A DNA stretch of 64,000 nucleotides from Cryptomeria japonica (GCF_030272615.1 NC_081407.1:151673048-151737047); one strand, 5' to 3'; shown: positions 8,818-23,297, counted from the first letter of the stretch. The notes: generated from the sequence alone by a model not told the origin. Numbers and translations are program-made.

Positions 8818-11800
8818 ATGAAGTCCACATTGCACGTTTTCGGGAATATTTTCAGTCTTGCATGCATAGAGCCTATAGTCAGTGATACAGACTTGAAAGG
8901 AGAAAATATGGAAGTTTTAAAGAAAAGGGTGTTTAAAGGAATTGATGGTTCATTTGGTTTAGAAATTTTGAGTAGTGGTCTCATAGAAGCAACATCTTTT
9001 CCTCTTGCTATCCCATGCCCAAAACTATTTAGGGAGTGTATTGCGAGGTATGATCTTATTTCTGAAACTATTAAGAGAGATAATGGTGAAACCCTCCTCG
9101 CAATTAATAGGGAAGTTATTTCCTCCATTTTCAAATTGCCTGATTATCAGTTTTCAAACTTTTCTCCCACCCAATCAATCACCGAGTTCAATGCAGATAA
9201 AACTAGACACCGGAATAATATAGCAAAATATTGGTTGAAGGTTCCTCAGAGGGATGGCTCCAGATTACCTAAGAATCCCAACAAGAACCACATGCTTCCC
9301 CACATCCATGATGTCATGTTACTGCTACATCGAGCTAGAGGTTCAGCTAAGGCCTACAACTTTGATGATTGGATTTACTGCTATGTACAACTGGTGCTGG
9401 AAGGAAAGCAATATCTTGATTGGGCAGAGCTGATTGCCGACTCCATGAGGGAACAGCTGAATATGGTGAAAAAGTTTAAGAAAATTTTCTTCATGTCCTC
9501 ATATCTGATATATTGCATGGCATGTGTCAAAGAGATAGTTGGAATACCTAGGCAGCTCGCCAAGGGAGAGGATTCTGTGTATGACTTTTACCCTATGTTA
9601 CAAAAGGATAATGCTTTGGAAGATTTTAGGAGAGTACATAATGATTTCCTGGGAGATTTGTGTTATGAGTTAAAGAACATGAAAACCAAGAGGATGTCTG
9701 AAGATGCACAGGCATTAGTGAAGAAATATGGTAGTTTCTTTGTTCAGTTTCCTCATTTTTGTTACATAAGAGTAGGCGGTTTTGAGGAAGAGCCTTTCAA
9801 ACTTCCTCATTTTTGTTCAGGTTGTTTTGTTCTTGCTAAAATTTGTAGGCAGTTGGCTACCGTAATTAAGAAGGCTCAACCTAGAGATAAATGGGAGGAT
9901 CTTTTTCTTATTCAATTGGGTATTTTATCTTGCAGTTCAATGTCAGATGCCTTAAGCATTGGAGTCGCCTTGAAGAACTTCAATTTTCCACTATATCATG
10001 AAAGAAAGTTCTTTGACAATAAAGGTTTCTCATGGAGTCTTGGTTTGATGCTGCACCTTCCAATCCCACACCTGGAGGACTTCTGGGAATATTGCAATGA
10101 TGAGCTTGAAGTGTTCAAAAGAGAAAACATGAGAATGGTTCTGAAGCAGGTAGTTTCACTACAAGTGAAACTTGATATAAGGGGAATCCAAGAGGATTAT
10201 CTCAAGCTTTTTGAACCTGGATACCTGGACCAAGCTGAACCCAAAGCATCCTGCATTAATTGAGATGTAGAAGAAGAGGATGACATAAAACTTAAAACAA
10301 AGAGGGTCTTGGAAAGAACCGTGGAGTGGGTAAACAAGAGAGGATCAATGAAACTAGGCAACAAGATTGCTCCTGCAAGAGGTAGTGAGGCTTCTCTACG
10401 TTCCCCAAAACATTTTTCTAATCCCACTTTTATGTCTATTCATGCAGGTAAAGATAAGAAGTTAGCTTACACCAAGCACAAGCCCAATCTGGCTTTGGAC
10501 TTTTCTGCTCCTTGATATACAAGGACACGGAGTGCTGCGCAAAAGAAAATGGACCAAGTCAAAGACACGGAGGCAAAAGACAAAATTTTTGATGCTCAAA
10601 TTTTTGAAGTCGAGGACCTTGACAACGATATTGTCAACACCATAGATTCTCATGCGGTCACTATAGCGATGACACCGCCCCCTAAGGTGATCGAAGGAAC
10701 AACTAGTTCAAGTGCAACTCCTAAATGGCTAACCACTTCCGTAAGCAAGAAACAGAGTTTCATTCTAGTGACCATCCCGATTCAGGACATGATGGTTAAG
10801 TACACAAAGAAGGGTCCCAAACAAAAGAAGTTCAAAACAACTGCCAGATTGGATACTGATGAAGAGACTAGGAAGTGGGTTACCGAGATTGCTTCTTATA
10901 AGCCCAAAGATGAGAATAAGGAGGTTAATGCAGAGGAATTTGAGATCATCAAAGTAGAGCTTGAGAACATGAGTAGGGATTTGGATAATCACCTTTTCCA
11001 AGTATCAGCTAAGAAGATGCTCACTAGGTCAGAAAAAGATGGGCAGGAGAAAAGAGAGCTGAAGCGACATATCAAAATTCTTGCTCAATTCATTGATAGT
11101 ATCAGCTGCTTTTGAGCACTTCCCATATCACATGCTTCAAAAAGTTTTGACCCTACTACGCCAGAGAACAAGAAGCTGATGGGTCAAGTCCAGCGATCCA
11201 AAAGCATCGTGGGGGCTGTGGAGAAATGGATTGAAGGAGTGATTAGAGATGGTGAAAAGTATATCACAAGCTCCAGAAAGCTATGCACCGAAATGCAAAG
11301 CCTCATTGCAGAGATTCAGAATCAGATTGTGCCATGGGAAAAAGAAGAGCATAAATGGGAAAATGTCTTACCCATGCTCACCAAGATAGAAGAGTACGGA
11401 GCCACAAAATTTTTAGCAGAAAACTCAATCAAGTTGGTAGGCGAGTGCCAACTCTTCATATTGAAGAAGACTATAATGTAGCAGGTACTCACATTCAAGC
11501 TTGTGATTTCTGATGCTAGGGCTTCTATTTATGAGCTTCAGGATCTTCAATGCAGCTTGGTTAATGACAACAAAGTGGTTAATCTGGACCATGATTGGCA
11601 AATAGGAATATGTGGATTGAACATGCAGGATGCAATAAAGGCTTTTAAGCTACACATGGAGAAAGTTAAGGCCAAAGGCAATTTCACTCTCGAAGATATA
11701 ATGCAAATCACCCGAATTGAGTCCATGACATTTATCGGTAATGATCAGTTACCTAAGCATGCCGAGAAAATGGTGAAGCACAGGTGGGATAAAGAAGCGA

Positions 11801-11916
11801 CTAAAGCAAAGATCAATGCCATGAAAAATCCTAGCCAATCTATAATTCAGGAACTTGCAACCGCCCACGATGCCCAGAAAAGAGGAGGAGAGGATGACGA
11901 TCGAGAAGAAGCGTAG
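8818..11916 (+). pseudogene. Additional ORF (aORF) of element A, about 1030 codons, unknown function
   Basis: One frame runs from the ATG at 8818 to the TAG at 11914-11916, broken by stops at 10261, 10513 and 11113 (TGA) and 11479 (TAG). The first 481 codons are uninterrupted. The protein has no RT, integrase or zinc-knuckle motif, and no signal peptide or membrane helix is evident, so an envelope protein is unlikely. The first half looks globular, with FDDWIYCYVQLVLEGKQYL and ALVKKYGSFFVQFPHFCYI (about residues 180-200 and 298-317). The second half is charged and probably coiled-coil. The block LVKKY...C...EEE resembles LVKKYEDDICFM...C...EEV in the aORF of element C and VEVVN.YEDSICFM in F, so I infer one family. 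The sense position after integrase matches other plant retrotransposon aORFs. Confidence 0.75.
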
Positions 11917-12226
11917 CATGATGATAATGCTCTATTTTTATTTTATGTGTTTTTCATAATCTTACAAATGATTTCTGGACATCTGTCCTTAAAATACTTT
12001 GTTGGTTTTTATAACTGTTTCGGAGGAGGTCAGGTTTTAAGGGAGACATCCTCTATTCTTTAAGACTATTATAAATTAGATTAAGGTAGATAGAGAAGGG
12101 GTTAGAATAATTTACTTAGATTTTGTTTTTAGAAGTTCTATTTTTGTTGGAAGGAAGTCGCTAGTTTCTCAAAAACTGAAATTAGAAAGAACTTCTACAT
12201 GTATTGTTGTGTCTTTGTTGCATGAA

Positions 12227-12234
<8 letters not shown>

Positions 12235-12269
<35 letters not shown>
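12235..12269 (+). repeat. (AT)n microsatellite
   Basis: Alternating AT of about 35 bp, followed by TATAAAG. It probably lies inside or just before the 3' LTR of element A and could supply a TATA-like promoter element. Confidence 0.9.
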
Positions 12270-12272
<3 letters not shown>

Positions 12273-12480
12273 ATCATAGGCATTTTGGAGAAGGAAAACC
12301 TTTGAGTTTTGAATAGGTGGAGTGGTATTTCTTTGCAAATATTAATCTGATTAAATGATTGTGATCACCTTTCTGATGGTAAATGTTGTTGTTATTTTGG
12401 AGTTTCTTTCTATGTGATTATAAAAGATATGCGTTTGAAAGAGATTTTATTTCTCTTACCTGTTTTTATGAAGTGCTGAT

Positions 12481-12816
12481 TTGGTGTTTTTTGAACTTTG
12501 TTTTGATCACCTCCATTGTTCATGTTGAAGCGTTTTTGAAGAACAGTTTTCTCAGAAATATTTGTTAGCCATTAGCCTCTCATCTAAGAATGAAGTAGGT
12601 AGCCTTATGTGCTTTCGGGTTAAAAGCATACCAATTTAGTTTAATTATATTATTCCCTGAATAACTAATGGAGGGAGTTGTACCTATCAAAAATTTAGAG
12701 GGAAGTGGTATATGTCACACTTACCCAACTGTTTAGTTGAACCTTTGTCTTTCAAAGAAGGTGACGGAGTTTAAAACAATTTAATTTGAAGAAAGGAAAA
12801 AAATTGTTCACTAACA
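12481..12816 (+). repeat. 3' LTR of element A (part matching the 5' copy)
   Basis: It matches bases 1-333 in the same order and ends CACTAACA at 12816. The left edge of this LTR cannot be fixed because the 5' copy is cut by the window; TGTTGG at 12145 or 12003 could be the start. No clear polypurine tract decides between them. Confidence 0.85.
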
Positions 12817-13440
<624 letters not shown>

Positions 13441-13739
13441 TTGACTGTGTCTAAAATTTAATATATGATCCTCTAAAAACTAGAATCTACATTATAAATC
13501 CTATAGAGCTAAAACCACTCTCAAACATCTTGCCAATATATACATGAAATATAACTTAAAGTATAAGTTTTTTCTTTCTATACTTAAATTTTGTATTTCA
13601 TGTATATATTCTCCTTCGGGAGTGGGTATAACTTGTACCTAAATTGGAAAATTTGCACATTCACCAAACCTTCAAATTTGACAATGCAGAACATTTGGTG
13701 CACAACAAATTTGACACTTGCCAAATGCAAAAAAATGAC

Positions 13740-13787
13740 TTTTCACATTTGGTGAGCATCAAATTTGGCGGTCGCCAAATGTGAAAA
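13740..13787. repeat. Inverted repeat, 13-bp arms
   Basis: TTTTCACATTTGG (13740-13752) is exactly reversed and complemented by CCAAATGTGAAAA (13775-13787), with a 22-bp spacer that also holds GGCGGTCGCC. Confidence 0.9.
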
Positions 13788-13802
13788 TTGAAAATTTTGA
13801 AC

Positions 13803-13832
13803 TTGGTGAGCACCATATTTGGTGCTCACCAA
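13803..13832. repeat. Perfect hairpin, 13-bp arms and 4-bp loop
   Basis: TTGGTGAGCACCA (13803-13815) pairs perfectly with TGGTGCTCACCAA (13820-13832) around TATT. It shares the ATTTGGTGAGCA motif with the neighbouring inverted repeat, so the two may derive from one duplicated unit. Confidence 0.92.
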
Positions 13833-16800
13833 ATTGTTTTAATTGGGCACTACCAACCCTTCGGGTTGGATTTGCCTTGGGCATCCAACCCTAAGGTTTG
13901 GACAACCTTTTCATGCCAATGATCCATTTTTATGAAAAGATAAAAAGTGGAACCTTTTTGGTACTGCAACTTTGTTCACTTACCTCTTTCCAAGTCAACA
14001 ATAGGATAATGTGTAGATGAAACATGTAGCGCTTTACCAGTCGACCTGAAAAACCAAATTTAAAATAAATTTACATAATGTGGATCACATTAAGACATAA
14101 CAAGTCCCAAAGACAATTGATCAAAACCTCCAATGCTAGTGCAAATCCCCAAATGCATAGCACAAACACAAGAATGGGCCATGTTGACTAGTCAACCACA
14201 AATTACCCATAAAGCCAACTCCGAACAATATGCAGCACCAAAAAAAGATCAACCACTATCATGTGGAATAGATAGAGACATTCCTTGAACATTCAACAAA
14301 ATTTCCATACACTTCTTTCATATTGTTTTGCCAAAACAGGCTGCACAACCAAATAAATATAGAGTTCTTTATACCTAGAAGGCTAGAAAACATAGTGATC
14401 AGATAGAACATTGTCAAACATACTTGTAGTACATTTCATCACCTGAAATTTTTACTAGGACACTACATAGGAAATATAAGCATGTACACCAAGCCATAGT
14501 AGCAAAAAAAATAATGCAAAGAAATGTATAGCTTTTTTCGAACTAGTCCTGACAAGCAACCAAATTGCCAACATATACTGCATTTACCAAAAACATCTAT
14601 GACAACACTAGAGACCTAAAAAGATAGGAGTACACTGTACAAAAAAAATTGAAGCTAACTCCCAAACTAAAAGAATATATCATTAAGCTCAGAGGAATGC
14701 AGAGCATTCTCCCAGATAGTCTTCAAAACACTTTCCTATATTTTCACACTTCACCAACTTGCAAAGACCAAAATATGCTCGTGGCACCATTTTCTCACTT
14801 AGGATCAACAACAACTTGTAGCATGCATTAGGATATCAAAATCATATCCACTTCATCACTTGATGCTTCTAATCCTCATCTTAATATGATAACATCTCTA
14901 CTGACATATTACAACAAGGAATGACATCCAGACATTACTTCAATATATACTTCCATAAAGCTTATCACCAGCATAGCATCAATGACAACACAACATGTTG
15001 AGGGTTGATATCAATGACAACACAATATGCTAACATCATACTTTCATAAAAGGTACAGTTCAAGAGTACTTGAATGGAGTAAACAGGAGACATGAAAAAG
15101 GGAAAAACAACTCAAAGAAGGGGGTTGAAACTATCATTTTAAAACTACATGAGTGATTGCATGTTGGCTTCAAGAAGAGGGCATCCATGTCACAAGGGGA
15201 AATATACTCATTAATTTTGTGAATCAATTCAAAACAAAGAAGAGAACCCCAAATGAAGAGTTATAACACAACCAACATATCAAAGTTGTATATATGCTCT
15301 TAAGGACAATCTATGGAGGGATTCAATGAGTCTCAAATATGCATCTAGTAAGGTATGCAAGAGTCAAGTTCTCCACATGGTTTTCTTCAACAACAAAAAA
15401 GAGAGGGTATGTAACTCAGGAGTGTTGGTCTATTATATCCATGTTTGTTTTGTGGATTGAAGAGCCATTGTTTGGAGAAACTATTGGATGAATAATCCAC
15501 CATTGTAGATCCTTCATACTTTAACTTTCCTAAAGGTGCAAGATAAAATTATTGTATCCTTTGTAACATGAGTGGGTATTGAAAATCAAGGTATTGGGTA
15601 CAACATCCAAAAGTCCATCTAAAGAATATTAAGTGACAAGGAAACAAAATAAGAACCAAGGCCACTAGAGGAGGAAACCATTAAGAGAGTGATCCAAAGA
15701 GGGTTAATCCTCAATGAAATATGGTAATGGTAACTAGTCATCTATTCATGGAATGAATTTTCTCAAACTTAGTTAGAATGCATATAATGTAAAATTCATC
15801 AAATTGTTGTATATGTTCTACTTGTTGGTTAGAAAAGGAATTAACTTCATTTCCATTAGAAGGTGTGGAGTAATTTCACTCTTAGAAGGTGATCATGGAG
15901 GAGTCATAATGTTGATATAGAAGTAAATGTATGAAAAACCCACTAAATCAAAAGGTGGTATAATTTTTGGCATATGACAAGATAGATAGAATAACTCCAA
16001 CTTGAGAGAATAATTCAATAAGGAAATAATTCCAATCAAGAATAAAGGACAGGAAATTTAAAAAAAGGTGACAAGCATGTTTAACGATTTCCATGAAAGT
16101 TTACAATAAAAATGCAATAGTTAACTTTTGAGCATGTAAATGAGTACTATATAATGTATGTATACACTTTATTTTAGCATTTTAGAAGCCGTATCATGTG
16201 TAAGATTGTTTTAGCATGGATATAACAAATTATGATCTTATTGTAGCAAGTTGTAGCATGCACATTTGGGTTGTTTTACGCAACTAGTAAAATGTTGTGG
16301 CAATTTCATTAAATTATGTACTTAGTGTTTCTTTGTAATCACTCAAACATTAAACTTGAGATGGGGAAGCCATGTAGAGGGTAATGTATTTTACATTTGT
16401 TGTTGATATAAGACCCATGAAGGAAAATATTTATATAGGTGGTATTTTATTCTAACCCACTTAAATGCATATTTGTCTTCATTGATCATTGAAAGAATTT
16501 TTTTGTAAGAAATCAACTCAAATGAGAGCTCTAACCTAGTCTACAAGAAAGTGTGGTGCATAATATACGAAAATAGCCAAGAAAGGACACCAAAGAGTGT
16601 AATAAGGTTGATTTAAATGCAATAGAAGAAGTCTAAATGTACAATAACATATTGGTTATGGACAAGTACATATTGATATGCCATTATTTGATAAATAAGG
16701 AAGGTCACTTAAAATAGGTAAATGTAACATGCATCCCCACTCAATTATATTAACCATTGATTCATATATTATAATTTTTGAAGCTTGGTGGAACAAAAAA

Positions 16801-19800
16801 TCTTCATTTTGGTTTGTGTGAGATATAAAAATGGAAATTGTTCATGAGGAAGATTAGTATTCAAGGAGTTCAATGATTTTTTTTGGTTGGGCATGGATTT
16901 GGTCTTATAAATGTATTTTTCTTGTAGGTGAAAAATATTTTGGTGCATCTAAAGTTGTATAATTTTACATATTTAAATAGGCTTCTTGAAAAGTTATGCA
17001 TTTTCAAAAAAAGACACAGTTTTTTTATTCTTTATGTAAAAGTCAAGGCTTCTAGAATGTGAAGGAAAAATTTAGCACTAAAGGAGTGGATTTTGATTTT
17101 GTTATTGGTGGGTTTAAAACAATCAATTTGCATGAACCAATGATCTCATAGAAATTGAATGTGCAAGAAGAAGCAACAAGGAAGAATTTTTTCTTCATAT
17201 TCTCATCACTTAGGATTTCAAATCAAGCCTAGAACATTTCTTAAAGGGATTGTTATTCCCCAATAGGGCATATGAAATGTCTTCATCATTTTTCATAGCT
17301 ATTAGAATTGAGGATGACCATTTTTGGGAAGTTTAGACTAGCTAGTAGAGTGTACATAAAGCTAGTTGGTGAAGTGTGATGTGATGGAGTTTTCTCTAAT
17401 GAATTACAAAGGTAATATGTTTTTTATGCGTATGTTCTTGATTATAATAAATATCAACTAAGGTTTTGAGAAGTCAACATTCTTGTAATTGAATGTTCAT
17501 AGTGGATCTAGAAAGAAGATAGCCTTCCCTTTATTATAATATTCCCATATTCAATTTTCTCTAAGGAATATCTTGTGTTCTCCTTCCTTTTTGAGCGTGT
17601 TTGAATGTTCAATTACTTTTTAGTTCCAATAAGGCCATAAATGAATCTACTACAAAGAATAGAATAGTTTGATGAAAGAAGTAAGAAGGGTTTATTTATA
17701 AATCCATTCTAGTAATATAAAAAAGAACTTAGTTGACTCCTAACAAGAAAGTAAAAAGCATTTAACCTAAAAGTGAGTTTGGAGAGTCTAAGATTGCTTT
17801 TGTTTGATCTCCGAACCAATGAAATTGCCATGTAATGCTTAATGAAATCTTACACACTATCATGTAAATTAGAACTTGATTCGTCTAATTCAAGCTTATA
17901 TTAGCAAATCCATGACAAAATACTTATAATAGAGGGGAAAAAAGAACTTAGTCAAAGAGAACTTAATTATGTTTTTTTCTCTCTCTCTTTTTTGTCTTTA
18001 AAGAACACACATCCACACAAATCAATCAGTACACTACTTATAAGGTAAAATCAACCACTATTGCTAAGGATAAAAATAATAAAGATGGAATGCATAATAT
18101 TCAACAAGGTTTCTCTACAAAAGAAGCAAAACTAACACAACTTCAAGAAAAGTGATTATAATTCCATGATCTTACTCCAACAACAACAAATAACGCAAGT
18201 TGAGAAGGTTCCAAAATATTGTCAAGATAAAATCTAGTACCAACAAAGACTTGAGATTATGCACTACATCTATTATTGCAAAAAATTTCACTTGCATGGT
18301 AGGATGGTCGACCTTAGGGAGAAATTCACATGTTAACTAACTTCACTATGCAACCACACGATCACACTCTTCAATAGAACTTGATGCATTCCCTCTATAA
18401 CAACCATGCCAATCATATTGCATGTGCAACACTTAAAAGTAACTTGAAAAATTGGAATGCTACTTGTGCAATGCACATACTTTTTAAGTGCACTCTCCAT
18501 AGTGCCTTGGATGGTATGCATCACATTCAAAGCTCCACCGAAATCACTTCCAATACCTATGAAGGTGACATCAACATGGTTGTAACTTAGTCTTTAATAG
18601 CTAGTATAAAAGTCAAATTGTTGAATAGGCTGATCATTCCATGAGACTACACAACTATTGAATTATCATTATTATTGGATTGAACTAGTTGGATGGAGGA
18701 AAGTTACTTCATCTTTATAGTGTGCATAAAAGAATACATATCTATTTGTGTTTGCATGTTAGATCTCACATCTCATCTACATAATTGTAGGCCATTAAAT
18801 AAAGCCCTATCATCATTGCATCAAAGCTCTTGATACAAGACACATCAACATTTACATCAAAAACTTCATCTAGATAGACAAGACTTTTTAATACACAACA
18901 CTAGCCAACTATCAAATCAAGATCTAGTCAATTTTACAAATCACATTTTAGATTGTACCACACAACCACTTCAACTAGCACTATTATTTTGATTTGGTTG
19001 CATTTTACAACTATATTTTCTCTACATTTCACTCTCATGTGCAGGAAGAGTCTACACTTTCCTTAACAAAGCAACATGTTCACTTACACCCTCTACATTT
19101 TTAGTATTGAGTGTATGGAAAAATAATCCCTTAAAACTTGCAAATATTCATTGTTAGGTCCTCAATCCAAACAAAAAACATGTTAGTCTACTCTGGATCT
19201 TCAACATTCCTATGTAGAGATACAAGTCTTTATTGCATTTCATTTGCAATTCATCAGTAGATATGTGCACCATCATCAACTACATGAATTATACACACCT
19301 TATTTTTAATAGCATAGTTACCCTTGTCTCATTTTTAATTTATTACTTTTTAGTATGTTCTCATGCAATGTGGGCCATAACCCTTCAAGAAAGGGAAAAT
19401 GATTCAAGCACAACCACACATTATGTCATCAGGCATCATCAAATTCTTGTAAGGTTCTTCATTGCATGTGGATATGTAATGAGAATTATGTTGCTTCAAT
19501 AAAGTGTGAATGATTTGAATGTAATGTCATATATTGGGTTAATAACACCATCTCATATCATGGAATTCCCTTGCATGCTCATACAACACCAAGATGCATC
19601 ATGTATAGATAAATTCCTTTATAGTATAACTTTTTAGATATTTGCACAAGCAATAATATTAATAGTTCTACATAACAACATAATTCAATGCAAGTTATCC
19701 ATCCCCTTTAAATTATTATTTTTTCATGCAAGCTTCAAATAGCTTCACAAATCCATATCCAACACCATGCACTACATATACTTTGTTTTTATCCACACTA

Positions 19801-21070
19801 TGTGTTCCTACAAGCTCTAACTTTTGGACCAAATATCACACGTATGGAATGACATTATCCCCATGCTCTTCATCCATACATGTGTGACACCTAGTAGGCT
19901 ATGTGCCATAGGTTTTGGCTTCATCTTGGTTCACAATTTGACACATATGGATTTTCATACCTATTGTGAGTTATTGGTTCGAATATGCAAAACAATTTTA
20001 TGATTGAGATGAAGAGTTGAGGTCATCCCTAGTCAACATGATCATAAAATTGACTTTACAAGAGATTAAAAAGGTATGAAAAAAGTTGGGTGCAAGAAAG
20101 GATAGTGATGTGGTGAATTTTTAGGTTGAATATTTAAAATGGAGGATGAAAATCATTCCTCATAATTTTATGAAAATATTCAATAGCATCATTCAACATG
20201 GGTATCAAAGAGATTGGATCACCAATGTAGCAATAAAGAGTGGAGATGTTTACAATCCTTTCGGTTGTGGGACCAATATGACTAAACATTTGTTTGCAAG
20301 TTGTTTGGAAGCATACTTGAGCATGGAATCAACATGTGGGTAAAAGAAAAAGAAAAGAAAGGAAAAGGACAAATATGGTTTATACCAAATCATTTGACAA
20401 TTGATCATGGAATCACTTTTCAAGACAAATCATTCAAAAAGTTTAGAATTACTATTTTGTTCACTTCAAGAAGACTTTAGCATAGTTCTTAGACATAAAT
20501 TATGGTGTAGAATAAAGAATTTTGGTGTGCTAATGCAATTTAGAGTAGTTGTCCATATACTCTATGAAGAGGGTGAGGTAAAAATCAAAACTTATTTAAT
20601 TTTTGTTTCATTATATCTTGAATTATTTTTAATATTTTTAAATGATAAAGTATATGTTTTTTATAAAGGATATTTTTTAAGTTAAAGGAAGGAAAGGATA
20701 AATATATTGTTAAATGATAGAAGTTGAATGGAAAAAATAAGTTTTATAAAAAAATTATGTACTAGAATATTTCTTATTTAAAATTGTACAAATGATGGTA
20801 TTGGTAGAGTTATAATTTTTTGTACTCAAATCTATGTTCGTTTCAATAGAAATGTTTTAATACTATATATTAAAAAAATGATCTATTTTTTTTAGAATCA
20901 TATATTTATTTATTTCTATTCATCTCTATTTCATTCCATGTGCATTAGTTTTCATGTATTTATTTCCCACATCACGGTCAATAGTTTATTCTTTAAGTTA
21001 TTTTCAAGGGATGCAATATTAATCTAGGACTATTTTATGTATCTAAAAAATGATCCCTATAATTAGAAAC

Positions 21071-21713
21071 TGATGAACTTATAAGGCACCGAGAGGGGCG
21101 GGGGGTGAATCAGTGATAGTAAAAATAATACATAACTGAATATCAATTTCACCAACTTAAAACTCAATAGACATGTAAGAAATAACACCAAGCATGCAAT
21201 CACCACATAAAATATAAACCACATGACACAAGAGTGTATACATGGAAAACCCAAATGGGAAAAACCATGTTGGGAGTAAGAACCCACAAGATCTATTATC
21301 TGTGGTATAGAGATCTAACGAGTTAAGGTCTACAACACCCGGTTAAGATCTTTACAAAAAGTCCTATGAGGACCAGCCCTGTTAGGAGCTACCCAAGTAA
21401 CTGGGATTTACAAACACAAGTTAATGTGTCACCTGGTTAGAGGATTTAATGATAAGAATTGTTAGGATATGATTGCACCCTATTAGGAGTGACCTTGTAA
21501 GAGGATTTTCTTGTTGCAACTGTTAGGGAGACAACAAGTACCAATGATCTCAGTATAACACATTTTGTGTCTAATAAGATCCGCTTTTGAATATTACAAC
21601 ATCACAAAGACTTCATCTCTCAACTCCTCTAATCTCCGCACTATCAGAAATACAAAATTTGCTCATCACATATCACACTATCAAGCTCATGTATATATAT
21701 CCTTGCATACCTC
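21071..21713 (-). repeat. 3' LTR of element F, left piece
   Basis: It begins TGATGAAC and contains the G-run/GTGAATCAGT motif and the 'TTAGGAG...GGTTAGAGGATTT' motifs shared with the LTRs of C and X. It is interrupted at 21713 by element B. Confidence 0.85.
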
Positions 21714-23283
21714 TGTTGAACACAAAGTACCACTGAGAGGGGGGTGAATCAGTGGTTCCTAAACCTTTTTGACTTTCAAGTAAATTTTAGAATATCAGTT
21801 ATTCACTTAAATACTAAACAATCAAACTGGTAGAACAAGAAAGAAATCCAAAAGGATCATTCACACAAATGTAACTCTCAACACTAGATTTACGAGGAAA
21901 ACCCAATGTGGGAAAAACCTCGGTGATAAAAGTTGCTGGAGACTACTGCTCTAATCCAACCTCATAGGTAAAACACTGAATTACAAAAATTTTGGGCACC
22001 AACTCAAGGAGCACCAACCCCTACACTTTTAGGGCACCAACCCAAGGAGAACCAACCCCTGCCCCAAGCTTCAACTTGGCAATGTATATTGAAATACTAT
22101 TTGAATACAATTAAGGCTTCTTGTTGCAAATGAATTCTGCAACTCTGATCAAATAACTCACTGTCGGTTGACAGTCTTCTCTCCTCCACTAAATCTCACA
22201 CTACTGGTTGTGAGATTACTTTCTATGATTCTCAGCCTCTGTTGTCTTTCTCTCCCTCTCTCACATAGTCTCTCAACACATTGTGTCACACTTGGATGCT
22301 GCCTGCTCTGCCACACCTTGTCGGTTAGGCCCAAATGCAAAACTATAGTAATGCCAGTAGAATCCTCTCACTGGTATGCTTGCTCACATACACTACGACT
22401 TTCTTAGAACTATCTCTAAGGCTAGCAATTCTTCTCCTTTTCTAACTCTCTTTCTTTTCTCATCCACTTCTCCACTGCATCAAAATGCTCTGTCTCAAGC
22501 TCTCCTCTTGTATATCGTGATTTCCCACCAGAAAGCAATTCAAACTTCAGAGCGGTTAGGGTTTCCTCTTCTTGACACAATCTTCATGAGATCTAATCCA
22601 ACCTATCTTGGATTGATCACCTATCCTTTAGGGATGCATCTATACACGGTTTTCATTATCCAATGCATATTTGCTGAAAATAGCAATCTCGAACAAGATA
22701 TCCTACCTTGAAATCTGTCAACACATAAAACGCTTCAACTTTTTCCTTTTCGAGGTCTTCCTGAATCGGATTTCCTTTGCATTGATCCTGGTGCCAACTA
22801 CTCCCTGATCTTCCTTTGTCATTCTTTCTTCCTCGAGACGCAACAGTCAGTTACAATCCCATGATTTGTGGCTATTTCATTTATATCGACAGACAGTTTC
22901 ACCAACCGTGTTGATGATGGTTTTATCAACCTCTGGCTATTTGCCACCTCGACTCCACATGGCATCACCATGCTCAGTCACTCTACTCATCGACATACAA
23001 TCGGTTCAATCTTAAACATTCAGCAAACTCATACTGGTACACACCTTTATCGGTAAATCCTTCTTCTTCTGCTAATCGGTAGTGCACACGATATCGATAA
23101 CACATCTTCACCTCCAATGGTTTGTGACAACTTTAACATTCTACCTCTTCATCATAAACAAGTAGTTATCCTTCAGACTAGTTTATGCCTTACCGGTAAC
23201 CCTTCATTCTATCCGCTCATAGTCATGTGAATATCCATCATGCCGATTGACATCAATGACAATTAAATGCCAAAATGCCAACA
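21714..23283 (-). repeat. 3' LTR of element B (1570 bp)
   Basis: On the minus strand it starts TGTTGGCATTTTGGCA and ends GTGTTCAACA. It is longer than the 5' copy mainly because of an extra copy of a roughly 37-bp GGGCACCAACCCAAGGAG-type unit near 21995-22065. Confidence 0.93.
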
Positions 23284-23297
23284 ATCTCCCCCTTTGG
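23284..23297 (-). promoter_or_regulatory. Polypurine tract of element B
   Basis: The minus strand reads GCCAAAGGGGGAGAT directly before the 3' LTR start. It would prime plus-strand DNA synthesis. Further AAAGGGGGAG-like tracts lie at about 23341, 23379, 23402 and 23427. Confidence 0.88.

Larger units (their letters stand above)
1..12816 (+). mobile_element. Element A: Ty3/Gypsy (Tat-like) LTR retrotransposon with aORF, left end cut by window
   Basis: Bases 1-333 recur at about 12481-12816 as two LTR remnants in direct orientation. Between them, in order, lie a primer-binding site, gag, protease, an archaeal-type RNase H, reverse transcriptase, Gypsy RNase H, integrase and a long additional ORF. 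Everything from gag to integrase is in one reading frame once insertion X is discounted, except for a damaged stretch near 4484-4585. Integrase after RNase H identifies Ty3/Gypsy. The tRNA-Arg-like primer site and the second RNase H suggest the Tat/Ogre group. The order PR-aRNH-RT-RNH-IN is unusual, since Tat elements normally have aRNH after the Gypsy RNase H. The copy is dead because of many in-frame stops. The 5' LTR start and target duplication are outside the window. Confidence 0.88.
13441..21070. other. Unassigned AT-rich intergenic DNA
   Basis: Apart from the inverted repeats at 13740-13832 and a small CCAACCC/GGGTTGG hairpin near 13855, I recognise nothing. All open frames on both strands are under about 95 codons and show no known motif, and no LTR edge, RNA gene or tandem array stands out. 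It may be old, eroded transposon DNA. Confidence 0.6.

Noticed and set aside
8818-11916. Third ORF of element A as a retroviral-like env
   Set aside because: No signal peptide, membrane helix or Cys-rich surface domain can be seen; the protein is charged and coiled-coil-like.
14000-21000. Small open frames (60-94 codons) as host genes
   Set aside because: No motif, no codon pattern, no promoter or splice context; expected by chance in AT-rich DNA.
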